From Hyphomicrobium sp. (GTDB lineage: Bacteria; Pseudomonadota; Alphaproteobacteria; Rhizobiales; Hyphomicrobiaceae): a stretch of DNA of 62,157 nucleotides. Shown here piece by piece: positions 54,529-62,157 of this stretch. The position numbers were made by a program, and so were the translations under genes. The first letter of the stretch is position 1. Each line of letters opens with the position of its first letter. The stretch is taken from positions 1 to 62,157 of the forward strand of contig JABFRT010000020.1 of the NCBI GenBank assembly GCA_013141015.1. Reading direction: 5' to 3'. The notes beneath the pieces were generated by a model. The model worked only from the letters and a program-made list of their open reading frames with translations. It ran no database searches and was not told where the DNA came from.

Positions 54529-55986
54529 ATGATGGACTTTTCACTTTTCGCTCCCGTAGTGCCTGAACTGATCCTGGCGCTTGGCGCACTGGCGCTGCTG
54601 ATGGTCGGCGCGTTCAGCCGCGATGGTGTGGTGGCGGGCCGCGTCACGGCATGGCTGGCCATTGCCGTTCTGCTGACAGCGGCCGTTTATGCCGCGTCCT
54701 CGGCGTCGGGGCTCGTGTTTGAAGGCGCGTTTGTGTCGGACGGCCTGACGCGCTTTCTCAAGGTTCTGGTGTTGATCGCAGCGGCGCTGACCTTGCTGCT
54801 GACATTCGACGACTTCGGCCGCGCGCGTGTCATGCTGTTTGAATATCCGGTGCTGGTGCTGCTCGCCACGCTTGGCATGATGATGATGATCTCAGCCAAT
54901 GATCTGATTGCGCTGTACCTGGGTCTCGAATTGCAATCGCTGGCGCTGTACGTGATCGCGGCCTTCAAGCGCGATGATGTGAAGTCGAGCGAAGCGGGCT
55001 TGAAATATTTTGTGCTCGGCGCACTGTCGTCGGGCATGCTGCTGTACGGCGCATCAATGCTGTACGGCGTCACTGGTTCGACCGGTTATGGCGCCATCGC
55101 TACCGCCATGAAGACTGCCGGCATGACCGCCAACATCGGTTTGATTGTTGGTCTGGTGTTTGTGCTGGTTGGCTTGGCGTTCAAGATTTCGGCGGTGCCT
55201 TTCCATATGTGGACGCCGGATGTGTACGAAGGCGCGCCGACGCCGGTGACGGCATTCTTTGCCGGCGCACCGAAAGTGGCGGCCATGGCCCTGCTGCTGC
55301 GTTTCACCCAGGGCGCGCTGCCGGACGCAAGTGTGCAGTGGCAGCAGATCATTATCTTCCTGTCTATCGCCTCAATGGTGCTCGGCGCGTTCGCGGCGAT
55401 CGGTCAAACCAACATCAAGCGGCTGATGGCGTTCTCGTCCATCGGTCATGTCGGCTTTGCGCTGGTCGGGCTTGCCGCCAACAACGCCGAAGGTACGGCG
55501 GGCGTGCTGATCTATCTGTCTATCTACGTTGCGATGACGCTCGGCACGTTCGCGTGCATCCTGTCGATGCGCCGCGGCGACAAAAACATCGAGGATATTT
55601 CGGAACTCGCGGGCCTCGCAAAAACCGATTTGCGGCTGGCGGCCATTCTGGCGCTGCTGATGTTCTCGCTGGCTGGCATTCCGCCGCTCGCTGGGTTCTG
55701 GGCCAAGTGGTACGCGTTCCTGCCCGCCATCAAAGCCGGGCTCTATCCTTTGGCCATCATCGGCGTGGTCGCAAGCGTGATCGGCGCGTTCTACTATTTG
55801 CGCATCATCAAAGTGATGTTCTTCGATGAGGCGGCGGCACCCTTCGAACCGGTAGAGGCCAAAGCCTTGGTGGTCATGGCGTTGTCGGCGGTGTTTGTAT
55901 TGCTGTTCGTGCTGCCGTTTATCGGCGGCGCGCTGACAGATGCGGCAACGGCTGCGGCGGCTTCTCTTGCGCCCGCGGTCCGCTGA
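54529..55986 (+). CDS. nuoN: NADH-quinone oxidoreductase subunit N
   Basis: This 485-residue antiporter-like subunit starts at ATG 54529 (or 54532) after GAGGAG. Marks are [83 protein letters not shown] and [18 protein letters not shown]. It is the last complex I gene here and is followed 6 bp later by birA. Confidence 0.96.
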   Translation: MMDFSLFAPVVPELILALGALALLMVGAFSRDGVVAGRVTAWLAIAVLLTAAVYAASSASGLVFEGAFVSDGLTRFLKVLVLIAAALTLLLTFDDFGRARVMLFEYPVLVLLATLGMMMMISANDLIALYLGLELQSLALYVIAAFKRDDVKSSEAGLKYFVLGALSSGMLLYGASMLYGVTGSTGYGAIATAMKTAGMTANIGLIVGLVFVLVGLAFKISAVPFHMWTPDVYEGAPTPVTAFFAGAPKVAAMALLLRFTQGALPDASVQWQQIIIFLSIASMVLGAFAAIGQTNIKRLMAFSSIGHVGFALVGLAANNAEGTAGVLIYLSIYVAMTLGTFACILSMRRGDKNIEDISELAGLAKTDLRLAAILALLMFSLAGIPPLAGFWAKWYAFLPAIKAGLYPLAIIGVVASVIGAFYYLRIIKVMFFDEAAAPFEPVEAKALVVMALSAVFVLLFVLPFIGGALTDAATAAAASLAPAVR

Positions 55987-55992
55987 GCGTTC

Positions 55993-56784
55993 ATGACCCC
56001 GTCGCGGCACCGCATTGTCCGGCTGACGGAGACGGGGTCGACCAACGCCGACGCTATGCGTTTGGCGCTCACAGGCGAGGAATTGCCGCTCTGGGTGACC
56101 GCCGGACGGCAGACAGGCGGGCGCGGCCGGTCCGGGCGGACGTGGGTCTCCGACCCTGAAAATTTGCAGGCAAGTCTCGCCTTTGCCGCATCCGCGCCAC
56201 TGCAAAAGGCGGGAGAACTGTCGCTTTTGGCGGGAATTGCCGTGATTGAGGCCATCCGGGCCACTTCGCCCCTTGCGGACAGAACCGGTCTTCGTCTCAA
56301 ATGGCCCAATGATCTGCTGATTGGCCCTGCGAAAGCCGGAGGGATTTTGGTCGAGACGACGACGGCGCGCATGATGGCGCACAGGGAGCCTCACTTCAAG
56401 GGCGGCTTCCTGGCGGTCATAGGTGTTGGTTTGAACGTCGCAACGTGCCCAGAGGACACTGGGCGCGCCGTGACGTCACTTGCGCTCAACGGCTTGGCCG
56501 TCACACCGGCTGACGTTCTCTACGCGCTTGCCGATCAGTGCGATGCGTGGATCGCGCGCTGGGACGAAGGCCGCGGTTTCGAGCAGATCCGCGACGCTTG
56601 GATGGCGCGGGCGGGCGCGTTTGGCGAAGCAATTTCTGTGCAGACAGACACCGGTCTATTGACCGGGACGTATCAAGGACTAGCGCCGTCAGGCGCGCTG
56701 CTGGCCGAGGTTGCAGGCCGGATCGAAACAATCACGTATGGCGATGTCGCACTCATTGCCCCAACAGATAAGGGCAGTGGGTGA
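55993..56784 (+). CDS. birA: Biotin--[acetyl-CoA-carboxylase] ligase
   Basis: This 263-residue biotin protein ligase loads biotin onto carboxylase carrier proteins. The biotinyl-AMP loop is GGRGRSGRTW near residue 45, KWPNDLLIG follows at about 103, then KAGGILVE and VIGVGLNV. There is no N-terminal DNA-binding domain, so it is the non-regulatory type. It lies in the conserved nuoN-birA-rnj order of alphaproteobacteria; its stop overlaps the rnj start (TGATG). Confidence 0.93.
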   Translation: MTPSRHRIVRLTETGSTNADAMRLALTGEELPLWVTAGRQTGGRGRSGRTWVSDPENLQASLAFAASAPLQKAGELSLLAGIAVIEAIRATSPLADRTGLRLKWPNDLLIGPAKAGGILVETTTARMMAHREPHFKGGFLAVIGVGLNVATCPEDTGRAVTSLALNGLAVTPADVLYALADQCDAWIARWDEGRGFEQIRDAWMARAGAFGEAISVQTDTGLLTGTYQGLAPSGALLAEVAGRIETITYGDVALIAPTDKGSG

Positions 56785-58496
56785 TGAACGTGAAGAGCAA
56801 GCGGCCGGCGCGCGGTCCCAAGGGTGGCGACGAACTGGTGTTTCTGGCGCTCGGCGGTCTCGGCGAGATTGGCATGAACGTCTATCTCTATGGCTTCGGG
56901 CCGGAGCGGTCGCGCCAATGGTTGATGGTCGATCTGGGCATCACGTTCCCGCATGAAGCTGAGCCTGGCGCTGACGTGGTGCTGCCGGATCTGCGTTTTA
57001 TCGCTGCAGAAAAGCAATCACTGATGGGGCTCGTTCTCACGCACGCCCACGAAGACCACATCGGGGCGGTGATCGACCTTTGGCCGTCGCTCGGCTGCCC
57101 GATTTATGCGACGCCGTTTACGGCCGGAATGCTCAAAACAAAAGTCGGCGAGTATGGCCGCAACATGAAGATGCCGATCACCGAGGTGCCGCTTGGCGGC
57201 CGCTTCAAAACCGGGCCGTTTGACGTTGAATTTGTAACGCTGGCGCACTCTATTCCCGAGCCGAGCGGTCTCGCGATCCGCACGCCGGCGGGCCTCGTGT
57301 TCCACACCGGCGACTGGAAGCTCGACAAGGAGCCGCTGGTTGGCGATCCGCCGGATGAAGCAAAGCTGAAGGCGCTCGGCGACGAGGGCGTGATGGCGAT
57401 GGTCTGCGATTCGACCAATGCGATGCGCGAAGGCCGCTCGCCGTCTGAGACAGCGGTGGCAGCCTCTATTGCCAAAATTATAGCAGCGGCGCCGCGCCGC
57501 GTTGCCGTCACCACGTTTGCGTCCAACGTGGCGCGCGTCAAAGCGGTTGCCGACGCAGCCCACGCCTGCGGCCGCACGCTGGTGGTCGCGGGCCGCGCGT
57601 TGCACCGCATTATTCAAGTAGCCATTGAAACCGGCTATTTGCCGCAAAATTTCAAGTATCTCGATCAACAGCGCTTTGGCGACATCGCCGCCGACAAAGT
57701 GGTGGTTCTGTGTACCGGCAGCCAGGGCGAACCGCGCGCGGCCATCGCACGTATCGCCGAGGATCAGCATCCGGAAATCTCGCTCGATAAGGGCGATCTG
57801 GCGATTTTTTCGTCGCGGACCATCCCCGGCAATGAAAAATCGGTCAGCCGGATTCACAACCTGCTGGCGCGGCGCGGCGTCGATATCATCACCGACAACG
57901 AGGCGCTGGTGCACGTGACTGGCCATCCACGCCGCGATGAGTTGCGTGAGATGTATGGCTGGATGCGCCCAAAGATCGTGGTGCCGATGCACGGTGAAGC
58001 GCGCCATCTGAAGGAGCATGCAAAGCTCGCCGGTGAATGCGGCGCCGGCGAAACGCACATCATCGTGGACGGCGAAATTCTGCGGCTGTGGCCGGGCGAC
58101 CGCGGCGTGATTGATGAAGCGCCTGTTGGGCGGCTGTTCCGTGATGGCAATCTGATTGTGCCGGATGCCGATGGACCTGTGAAGGCGCGGCGCAAGCTGT
58201 CGTTTGCCGGCATCGCGGTCGTGTCGATGGTCATGTCGCGGCGCGGAGACGTGCTGGCGGAGCCAGACGTTGTGCTGGAAGGTGTGCCGCTGGTGGACGC
58301 CGAGGGCGATGACATGGGCGAGATCGTACTGGACGCGATCGACGGCACGCTGCGTTCGATCCCGCCCAAGCGGCGCGGCGATCTCGATATGGTCAAGGAA
58401 GCGGTGTTCCGCTCGGTGCGCGGCGCCATTAACGAAGCCTGGGGCAAGAAGCCTATTGTCAAGGTGCTGATGACCGTGGTGGATGGCCGGGGTTGA
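56784..58496 (+). CDS. rnj: Ribonuclease J family exo/endonuclease
   Basis: From ATG 56784 the protein has 570 residues. It is a metallo-beta-lactamase/beta-CASP nuclease with the zinc motif LTHAHEDHIGAV (HxHxDH) near residue 78. FHTGDWKLDKEPLVGD and VMVCDSTNA-like (MAMVCDSTNAMREG) follow, then VTTFASNVARVKAVADAA, VTGHPRRDELREMY and VVPMHGEARHL. It processes and degrades RNA, including rRNA ends. Its link to birA and nuoN is conserved in the order. Confidence 0.93.
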   Translation: MNVKSKRPARGPKGGDELVFLALGGLGEIGMNVYLYGFGPERSRQWLMVDLGITFPHEAEPGADVVLPDLRFIAAEKQSLMGLVLTHAHEDHIGAVIDLWPSLGCPIYATPFTAGMLKTKVGEYGRNMKMPITEVPLGGRFKTGPFDVEFVTLAHSIPEPSGLAIRTPAGLVFHTGDWKLDKEPLVGDPPDEAKLKALGDEGVMAMVCDSTNAMREGRSPSETAVAASIAKIIAAAPRRVAVTTFASNVARVKAVADAAHACGRTLVVAGRALHRIIQVAIETGYLPQNFKYLDQQRFGDIAADKVVVLCTGSQGEPRAAIARIAEDQHPEISLDKGDLAIFSSRTIPGNEKSVSRIHNLLARRGVDIITDNEALVHVTGHPRRDELREMYGWMRPKIVVPMHGEARHLKEHAKLAGECGAGETHIIVDGEILRLWPGDRGVIDEAPVGRLFRDGNLIVPDADGPVKARRKLSFAGIAVVSMVMSRRGDVLAEPDVVLEGVPLVDAEGDDMGEIVLDAIDGTLRSIPPKRRGDLDMVKEAVFRSVRGAINEAWGKKPIVKVLMTVVDGRG

Positions 58497-58570
58497 GCGC
58501 GCTAAGGCGTGGCGGATTTAAATTGTGCACGCGCGGTACGAATCGGCGGCAGAATTCACGGAGACGGATA

Positions 58571-58975
58571 ATGATCGGACGTTTGAATCATGTGGCGATT
58601 GCGGTCAAGGATATTGCGAAGGCGACCGCGATCTATCGCGATACGCTCGGCGCCAAGGTGACGCCAGCAACGCCGCAACCTGAGCACGGCGTAACGGTTG
58701 TATTCGTTGAGCTGCCGAACACCAAGATCGAATTCCTGGAACCGCTTGGCGAAAATTCTCCGATTGCAAAGTTCGTCGAAAAGAACCCAGACGGCGGCAT
58801 CCATCATGTGTGTTATGAAGTTGATGATATCATCGCAGCCCGCGATCAATTGAAGGCGCAGGGCGCCCGCGTTCTTGGCGACGGTAATCCGAAAATCGGC
58901 GCGCACGGTAAGCCGGTGTTGTTTTTGCACCCCAAAGATTTCCTCGGCACGTTGACCGAACTCGAACAAGTCTGA
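58571..58975 (+). CDS. mce: Methylmalonyl-CoA epimerase
   Basis: From ATG 58571 the protein has 134 residues and a glyoxalase/vicinal-oxygen-chelate fold. Marks are LNHVAIAVKDIAKATAIYRDTLGA, FVELPNTKIEFLEPLGENSPIAKFVEKNPDGGIHHVCYEVDD and GKPVLFLHPKDFLGTLTELEQ, with the two His and Glu metal ligands. It interconverts the methylmalonyl-CoA epimers in propionyl-CoA or ethylmalonyl-CoA metabolism. GGAGACGG precedes the ATG. Confidence 0.93.
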   Translation: MIGRLNHVAIAVKDIAKATAIYRDTLGAKVTPATPQPEHGVTVVFVELPNTKIEFLEPLGENSPIAKFVEKNPDGGIHHVCYEVDDIIAARDQLKAQGARVLGDGNPKIGAHGKPVLFLHPKDFLGTLTELEQV

Positions 58976-59001
58976 ACCCTCTGCAGCGATAAGGACACGC
59001 A

Positions 59002-59226
59002 ATGCGCACCTCGGTCGCTCTCGCTACGTTTTTCTGTCTGTGGTTCATCACGCTGTTCGTGGTACTGCCGTTTTTTGCCCGCACCCAGGATGAAGCTGGC
59101 GACGTCGTGCCGGGGACGCCCGGCAGCGCGCCGTCCAAAATCAACATGCCTAAGGTCTTTGCTGTCAACACCGCGGTGGCTTCTGTTGCGTTCATGGGCG
59201 TCTATGCCGTGATCGCGAATCTATAG
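59002..59226 (+). CDS. DUF1467 family small membrane protein
   Basis: This 74-residue protein has two helices (VALATFFCLWFITLFVVLPFF and FAVNTAVASVAFMGVYAVIA) with the short polar link RTQDEAGDVVPGTPGSAPS between them. This is the DUF1467 pattern. In Hyphomicrobiales it sits between mce and proS, as here. Function is unknown. Confidence 0.88.
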   Translation: MRTSVALATFFCLWFITLFVVLPFFARTQDEAGDVVPGTPGSAPSKINMPKVFAVNTAVASVAFMGVYAVIANL

Positions 59227-59459
59227 CGCTGTCCGTAACTTGTGGCCTTTGTGACGGCGTGACTGCCGCACCTCTCGGGTTCGAGGCGTGCATCGTCCAC
59301 GGCCGCGCTACGTGGAAGCATTGCACCCCCCTTCCGAAAGCGCTATTCGGCTCGGGGGCTTTCGCCCGATTTCGACACGCAACAAGAGAATGCTGTGCCC
59401 ATGCGCCTGACCTGCACAATCCCGGATACGGTCTGCTTCGCACTTGTGGAGGCCGGCCA

Positions 59460-60986
59460 ATGAGCAAGCGCGCGCTGCCGATCACCCGCGAACAGAACTT
59501 CCCCGATTGGTATCAGGCGGTCGTGCGCGATGGCGACATGGCTGAGACCAGTCCGGTGCGCGGCTGCATGATCATCAAGCCGTGGGGCTGGGGCGTGTGG
59601 GAACGCATCCAGGCCGAGCTTGATACGCGCATCAAAGATACCGGTCACGACAACTGCTACTTCCCGCTGTTCATTCCGCTGAGCTTTATCGCCAAGGAAG
59701 CCGAGCACGTCGAAGGCTTCGCCAAGGAAATGGCGGTCGTGACACACCACCGGTTGATGAACAAGGACGGCAAGCTGGTCGTTGATCCCGACGCCAAGCT
59801 CGAAGAACCTCTGATCGTGCGCCCGACGTCGGAAACGATTATCGGTGACGCGTTCCAGCGCTGGATCAAGAGTTATCGCGACTTGCCGCTGCTGATCAAC
59901 CAGTGGGCTAACGTGGTGCGCTGGGAAATGCGCACGCGACTTTTCCTGCGCACGGCCGAGTTCCTTTGGCAGGAAGGCCACACCGCGCACGCAGACCGCG
60001 ATGACGCGATGGCCGAGACGCTCAAGATGCTCGAAGTCTATCGCGAGTTTTCAGAAAACATCTTGGCGATGCCGGTAATTGCCGGTGAAAAGCCGGCCAA
60101 CGAGCGCTTCCCCGGGGCTGACAACACCTATTCGATTGAAGCGATGATGCAGGACGGCAAGGCGCTGCAAGCTGGCACCTCGCACTATCTCGGCACGCAC
60201 TTTGCGCAAGCGCAGAACATCCAGTTTCAGAACCAGCAGGGTCAGTTGACCCATTGCCACACGACCAGCTGGGGTGTGTCGACACGGCTGATCGGCGGCG
60301 TGATCATGACCCACGGCGATGACGACGGATTGCGTCTGCCGCCGAAAATCGCGCCGCGCCAGATCGTGATTGTGCCGATGCTGCGCGATAAGCCGGAAGA
60401 CAAAGAGCTGCTCGACTATTGCGGCGGTATTGAAAAAGAACTGAAGGCCGCCGGCATTCGCGTGCTGGTCGATGCGAAACCAACCAAGTCGGCGGAGAAG
60501 CGCTGGAATTGGGTGCGCCGCGGAGCGCCTGTGATCGTCGAAGTCGGCGGGCGTGACGCGAGCGGCGGCAACGTTACCTACATGCGCCGCGACGCGCTGC
60601 GCGACGGCGACAAGATTGCGTCCCACACCAGCCCGCGCGACGCGTTTGTGGCGGGCGCTGCGGCCTTGTTGGACGAAATCCAGGCGCGTCTCTATGCAGA
60701 AGCGAAGGCGCGGCTCGACGGTAATATCATCTCGAACATCACGACGTTTTCCGGCCTCGAAGACTATTTCGGCGCGGCGGCTGGCGACGACGAAGGCGGC
60801 GTGTTCAAAGGGTGGGCGCGGGTCGCTTGGTCGAAGCCGGAAGGCGAAAAACTGGAGGCGATTGCCGACCGGTTGAAAGCGCTGACGATCCGCAATGCGC
60901 CAATGGTGCAGGACAAGGTTCAGGGTGCGTGCCTGTTCACCCGGAGAACCCGCAAAGAATATGTTTTGATCGCACGGGCGTACTAG
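59460..60986 (+). CDS. proS: Prolyl-tRNA synthetase, type 3 (archaeal/eukaryotic-like)
   Basis: From ATG 59460 (GGAGG upstream) the protein has 508 residues. It is class II: motif 2 region WANVVRWEMRTRLFLRTAEFLWQEGHTAHA, RPTSETIIGDAFQRWIKSYRDLPLLINQ, and HTTSWGVSTRLIGGVIMTHGDDDGLRLPPKIAP (motif 3 area). Then an anticodon-binding domain with VIVEVGGRDASGGNVTYMRRD follows. The start NFPDWYQAVVRDGDMAETSPVRGCMIIKPWGWGVWERIQ and the C-terminal extension ending in Tyr mark the archaeal/eukaryotic-like type, not the short bacterial type 2. The ~230 bp before it has no gene. Confidence 0.94.
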   Translation: MSKRALPITREQNFPDWYQAVVRDGDMAETSPVRGCMIIKPWGWGVWERIQAELDTRIKDTGHDNCYFPLFIPLSFIAKEAEHVEGFAKEMAVVTHHRLMNKDGKLVVDPDAKLEEPLIVRPTSETIIGDAFQRWIKSYRDLPLLINQWANVVRWEMRTRLFLRTAEFLWQEGHTAHADRDDAMAETLKMLEVYREFSENILAMPVIAGEKPANERFPGADNTYSIEAMMQDGKALQAGTSHYLGTHFAQAQNIQFQNQQGQLTHCHTTSWGVSTRLIGGVIMTHGDDDGLRLPPKIAPRQIVIVPMLRDKPEDKELLDYCGGIEKELKAAGIRVLVDAKPTKSAEKRWNWVRRGAPVIVEVGGRDASGGNVTYMRRDALRDGDKIASHTSPRDAFVAGAAALLDEIQARLYAEAKARLDGNIISNITTFSGLEDYFGAAAGDDEGGVFKGWARVAWSKPEGEKLEAIADRLKALTIRNAPMVQDKVQGACLFTRRTRKEYVLIARAY

Positions 60987-61023
60987 GCCGTAGACGCTCG
61001 AAAGGTCGCAGTAAAAGTTTTTT

Positions 61024-61162
61024 CCTTCTCCCTTAGGGAGAAGGTGCCGCGAAGGGGCGGATGAGGGGCTAACACTGGCAGTGGTGTTTGCGAAAGTCCC
61101 TCACCTGTCCCACTTATACTTGGCGCTTCGCGCCTGGGTGACATCCTCTCATATTGGGAGAG
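61024..61162. repeat. Diverged copy of the DUF559-element ends after proS
   Basis: A perfect inverted repeat CCTTCTCCC-tta-GGGAGAAGG (61024-61044) is followed by GGATGAGGGG. About 45 bp later come CCCTCACCTGTCCCA, TTGGCGCTTCGCGCCTGGGTG and a decayed right palindrome (CTCTC...GAGAG, 61146-61162). The order matches the left and right ends of the elements in the nuo operon. No DUF559 gene is left. The left hairpin may also end proS transcription. Confidence 0.65.
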
Positions 61163-61294
61163 TCAAGTGCATTCTGGCCTGATTGCAGACGTAGCAATGC
61201 TTCGCCGATGATCAGGAATTAGGGAGGCTGGCAGAGATGGTGTACGAGGTCCGGAGGGGTAAGCGCGGAAATAGAACTGCGCTTGCTACGCACC

Positions 61295-61762
61295 ATGCTC
61301 ACATTATCGACCTGGATGCTCACTTTCGTGCTTGCTACATTGTTTTCGGGTGGTCCTGCAAGCGCATCGTGTGACGAGATAATGCAAGTTGTTCGCGCTT
61401 CTATTGATGGTGAAGTCCAAAGAACAGAGCGATTTCGTATGGGGAACCGCTCGGTCTTTAAAGAGATTCATCAATTGAGAGAAAAGTATGGAGCAAGTAA
61501 TCCTACTGATGATGCTTTATTGATTAAAGAACTCATGTTGCGAATGAATGGCGTCCACGCTGGCTTGCAAAAGCAAAACGATGCGATGTCTAAATTTAGA
61601 GCCGACGGAGAATCAGCTCTCAAGCGTGGCGATTGTGAAGCGGTCAAAGCTGCGTTTTCCATTTGGCAATCGCAGTCGAAAATACGCGTGCTTGAGTATG
61701 ATGAGTATTTTGCGTTCTTGGACGGTGTTATCGTCCGGGAAAAAGCGCGCGCGGGGAAATGA
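61295..61762 (+). CDS. Small secreted hypothetical protein, lower GC
   Basis: From ATG 61295 the protein has 155 residues; a TTG at 61283 and an ATG at 61316 are alternatives and no clear ribosome-binding site decides. A signal peptide (TWMLTFVLATLFSGGPASAS) precedes a helical, charged mature part with two Cys (SCDEIMQVV and RGDCEAV). Its base composition is visibly more AT-rich than the neighbours, and it separates proS from lolC, which are usually adjacent. I recognise no family. Recent acquisition is likely. Confidence 0.6.
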   Translation: MLTLSTWMLTFVLATLFSGGPASASCDEIMQVVRASIDGEVQRTERFRMGNRSVFKEIHQLREKYGASNPTDDALLIKELMLRMNGVHAGLQKQNDAMSKFRADGESALKRGDCEAVKAAFSIWQSQSKIRVLEYDEYFAFLDGVIVREKARAGK

Positions 61763-61800
61763 ATAGTGAATCGCCTCGGTTCTGCGCGGGCACACAATCA

Positions 61801-62157
61801 ATGCAGGTGACCAAGACTATGGCTGTTATTGACGCAAAGCGTTCTCGCCCTTCAGTGGATGCTGGCCGGGCGCTATTTGCGCGCGCGCCGCAAAGGAAGG
61901 CTTCATTTCGGTGATCGCCGGATTTTCCTTTCTCGGCATCATGCTCGGCGTCGCAACGCGATCTGTGATGGCGGTGATGAACGGGTTTCGCAAAGATCTG
62001 TTCTCAAGATCATGGGGCTGAAGCCCGTCATCGTCCACAAAATCGGAGAGCCATTTGAAGACTACGCCGATATGGCGGCGAAATTGCCAAGTTGCCAGGC
62101 GTCAAAGTGCGCTGCCGCTGATCGAAGGCCAGGTGATGGTGTCGTCAAACGTACAGG
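61801..62157 (+). pseudogene. lolC: Start of lolC/lolE lipoprotein-releasing permease, with many apparent indels
   Basis: Pieces in all three frames together spell the LolC/E N-terminus: AFSPF, WMLAGRYLRAR, EGFISVIAGFSFLGIMLGVAT, VMAVMNGFRKDLFS, KIMGLKPVIVHKIGEPFEDYADMAAK, KLPG, and LPLIEGQVMVSSN. LolCDE moves lipoproteins out of the inner membrane. At least seven single-base changes of frame occur within about 280 bases. The likely start is ATG 61801 or ATG 61819. The proS-lolC order is normal for the group. The density of lesions at the very end of the window points to poor sequence quality rather than gene decay. Confidence 0.75.

Overview
The window looks like chromosome of an alphaproteobacterium, most likely order Hyphomicrobiales (a Hyphomicrobiaceae-like methylotroph). 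The reasons are the nuo-birA-rnj-mce-DUF1467-proS-lolC order, the NuoE C-terminal extension, and a complete N-methylglutamate cluster for methylamine use. Genus is not resolved. No rRNA, CRISPR array or intact transposase is present; there are two tRNAs.

Layout. (1) 1-7994: a decaying integrated island. It has an IS21-type IstA remnant, a type IIL (MmeI-like) restriction-modification gene split by one in-frame TAA, an unknown gene, an AlpA-like regulator, a frameshifted RepA-like ATPase, and an overlapping gene pair ending in a zinc-knuckle/HGG protein. It abuts the 3' end of a tRNA-Thr. (2) 8213-28440: an exopolysaccharide locus (GINT1_N-like protein, GH5 hydrolase, Wzy-like polymerase, PIG-L deacetylase, GT4, Wzx, cupin, GNAT, WecG, a Wzc-like co-polymerase with degenerate ATP site, WcaJ-type initiator), a type I secretion pair, and two small secreted proteins. 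(3) 28515-29674: RlmB-type methyltransferase and tRNA-Tyr. (4) 30007-40155: mgsABC-gmaS-mgdABCD and a convergent XRE-cupin regulator. (5) 40624-58496: a membrane protein, then nuoE to nuoN, birA and rnj. nuoABCD are not here. (6) 58571-62157: mce, DUF1467, ProRS, a secreted protein and the start of lolC.

The most interesting part is the nuo operon. Between nuoF and nuoL it carries at least five small repeat elements or cassettes. One encodes a DUF559 (Vsr-like) nuclease between two palindromic ends and has duplicated the first 26 bp of nuoG. A 160-bp version with the same ends but no gene has duplicated the first 43 bp of nuoK. Two copies of another palindromic repeat flank nuoJ. A four-helix-bundle (S23/Avd-like) gene sits inside 15-bp perfect terminal inverted repeats before nuoL. 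In nearly every case an open frame runs through the inserted DNA, and it joins the next gene's start by an ATGA or TGATG overlap or by a gap of a few bases. The insertions therefore appear to keep the operon translationally coupled. A diverged relative of the DUF559 element lies after proS.

Cautions. nuoL, the RepA-like gene and the restriction gene each carry one lesion that could be real or a sequencing error. The last ~330 bases hold about seven apparent indels in lolC and are probably low-quality contig-end sequence.
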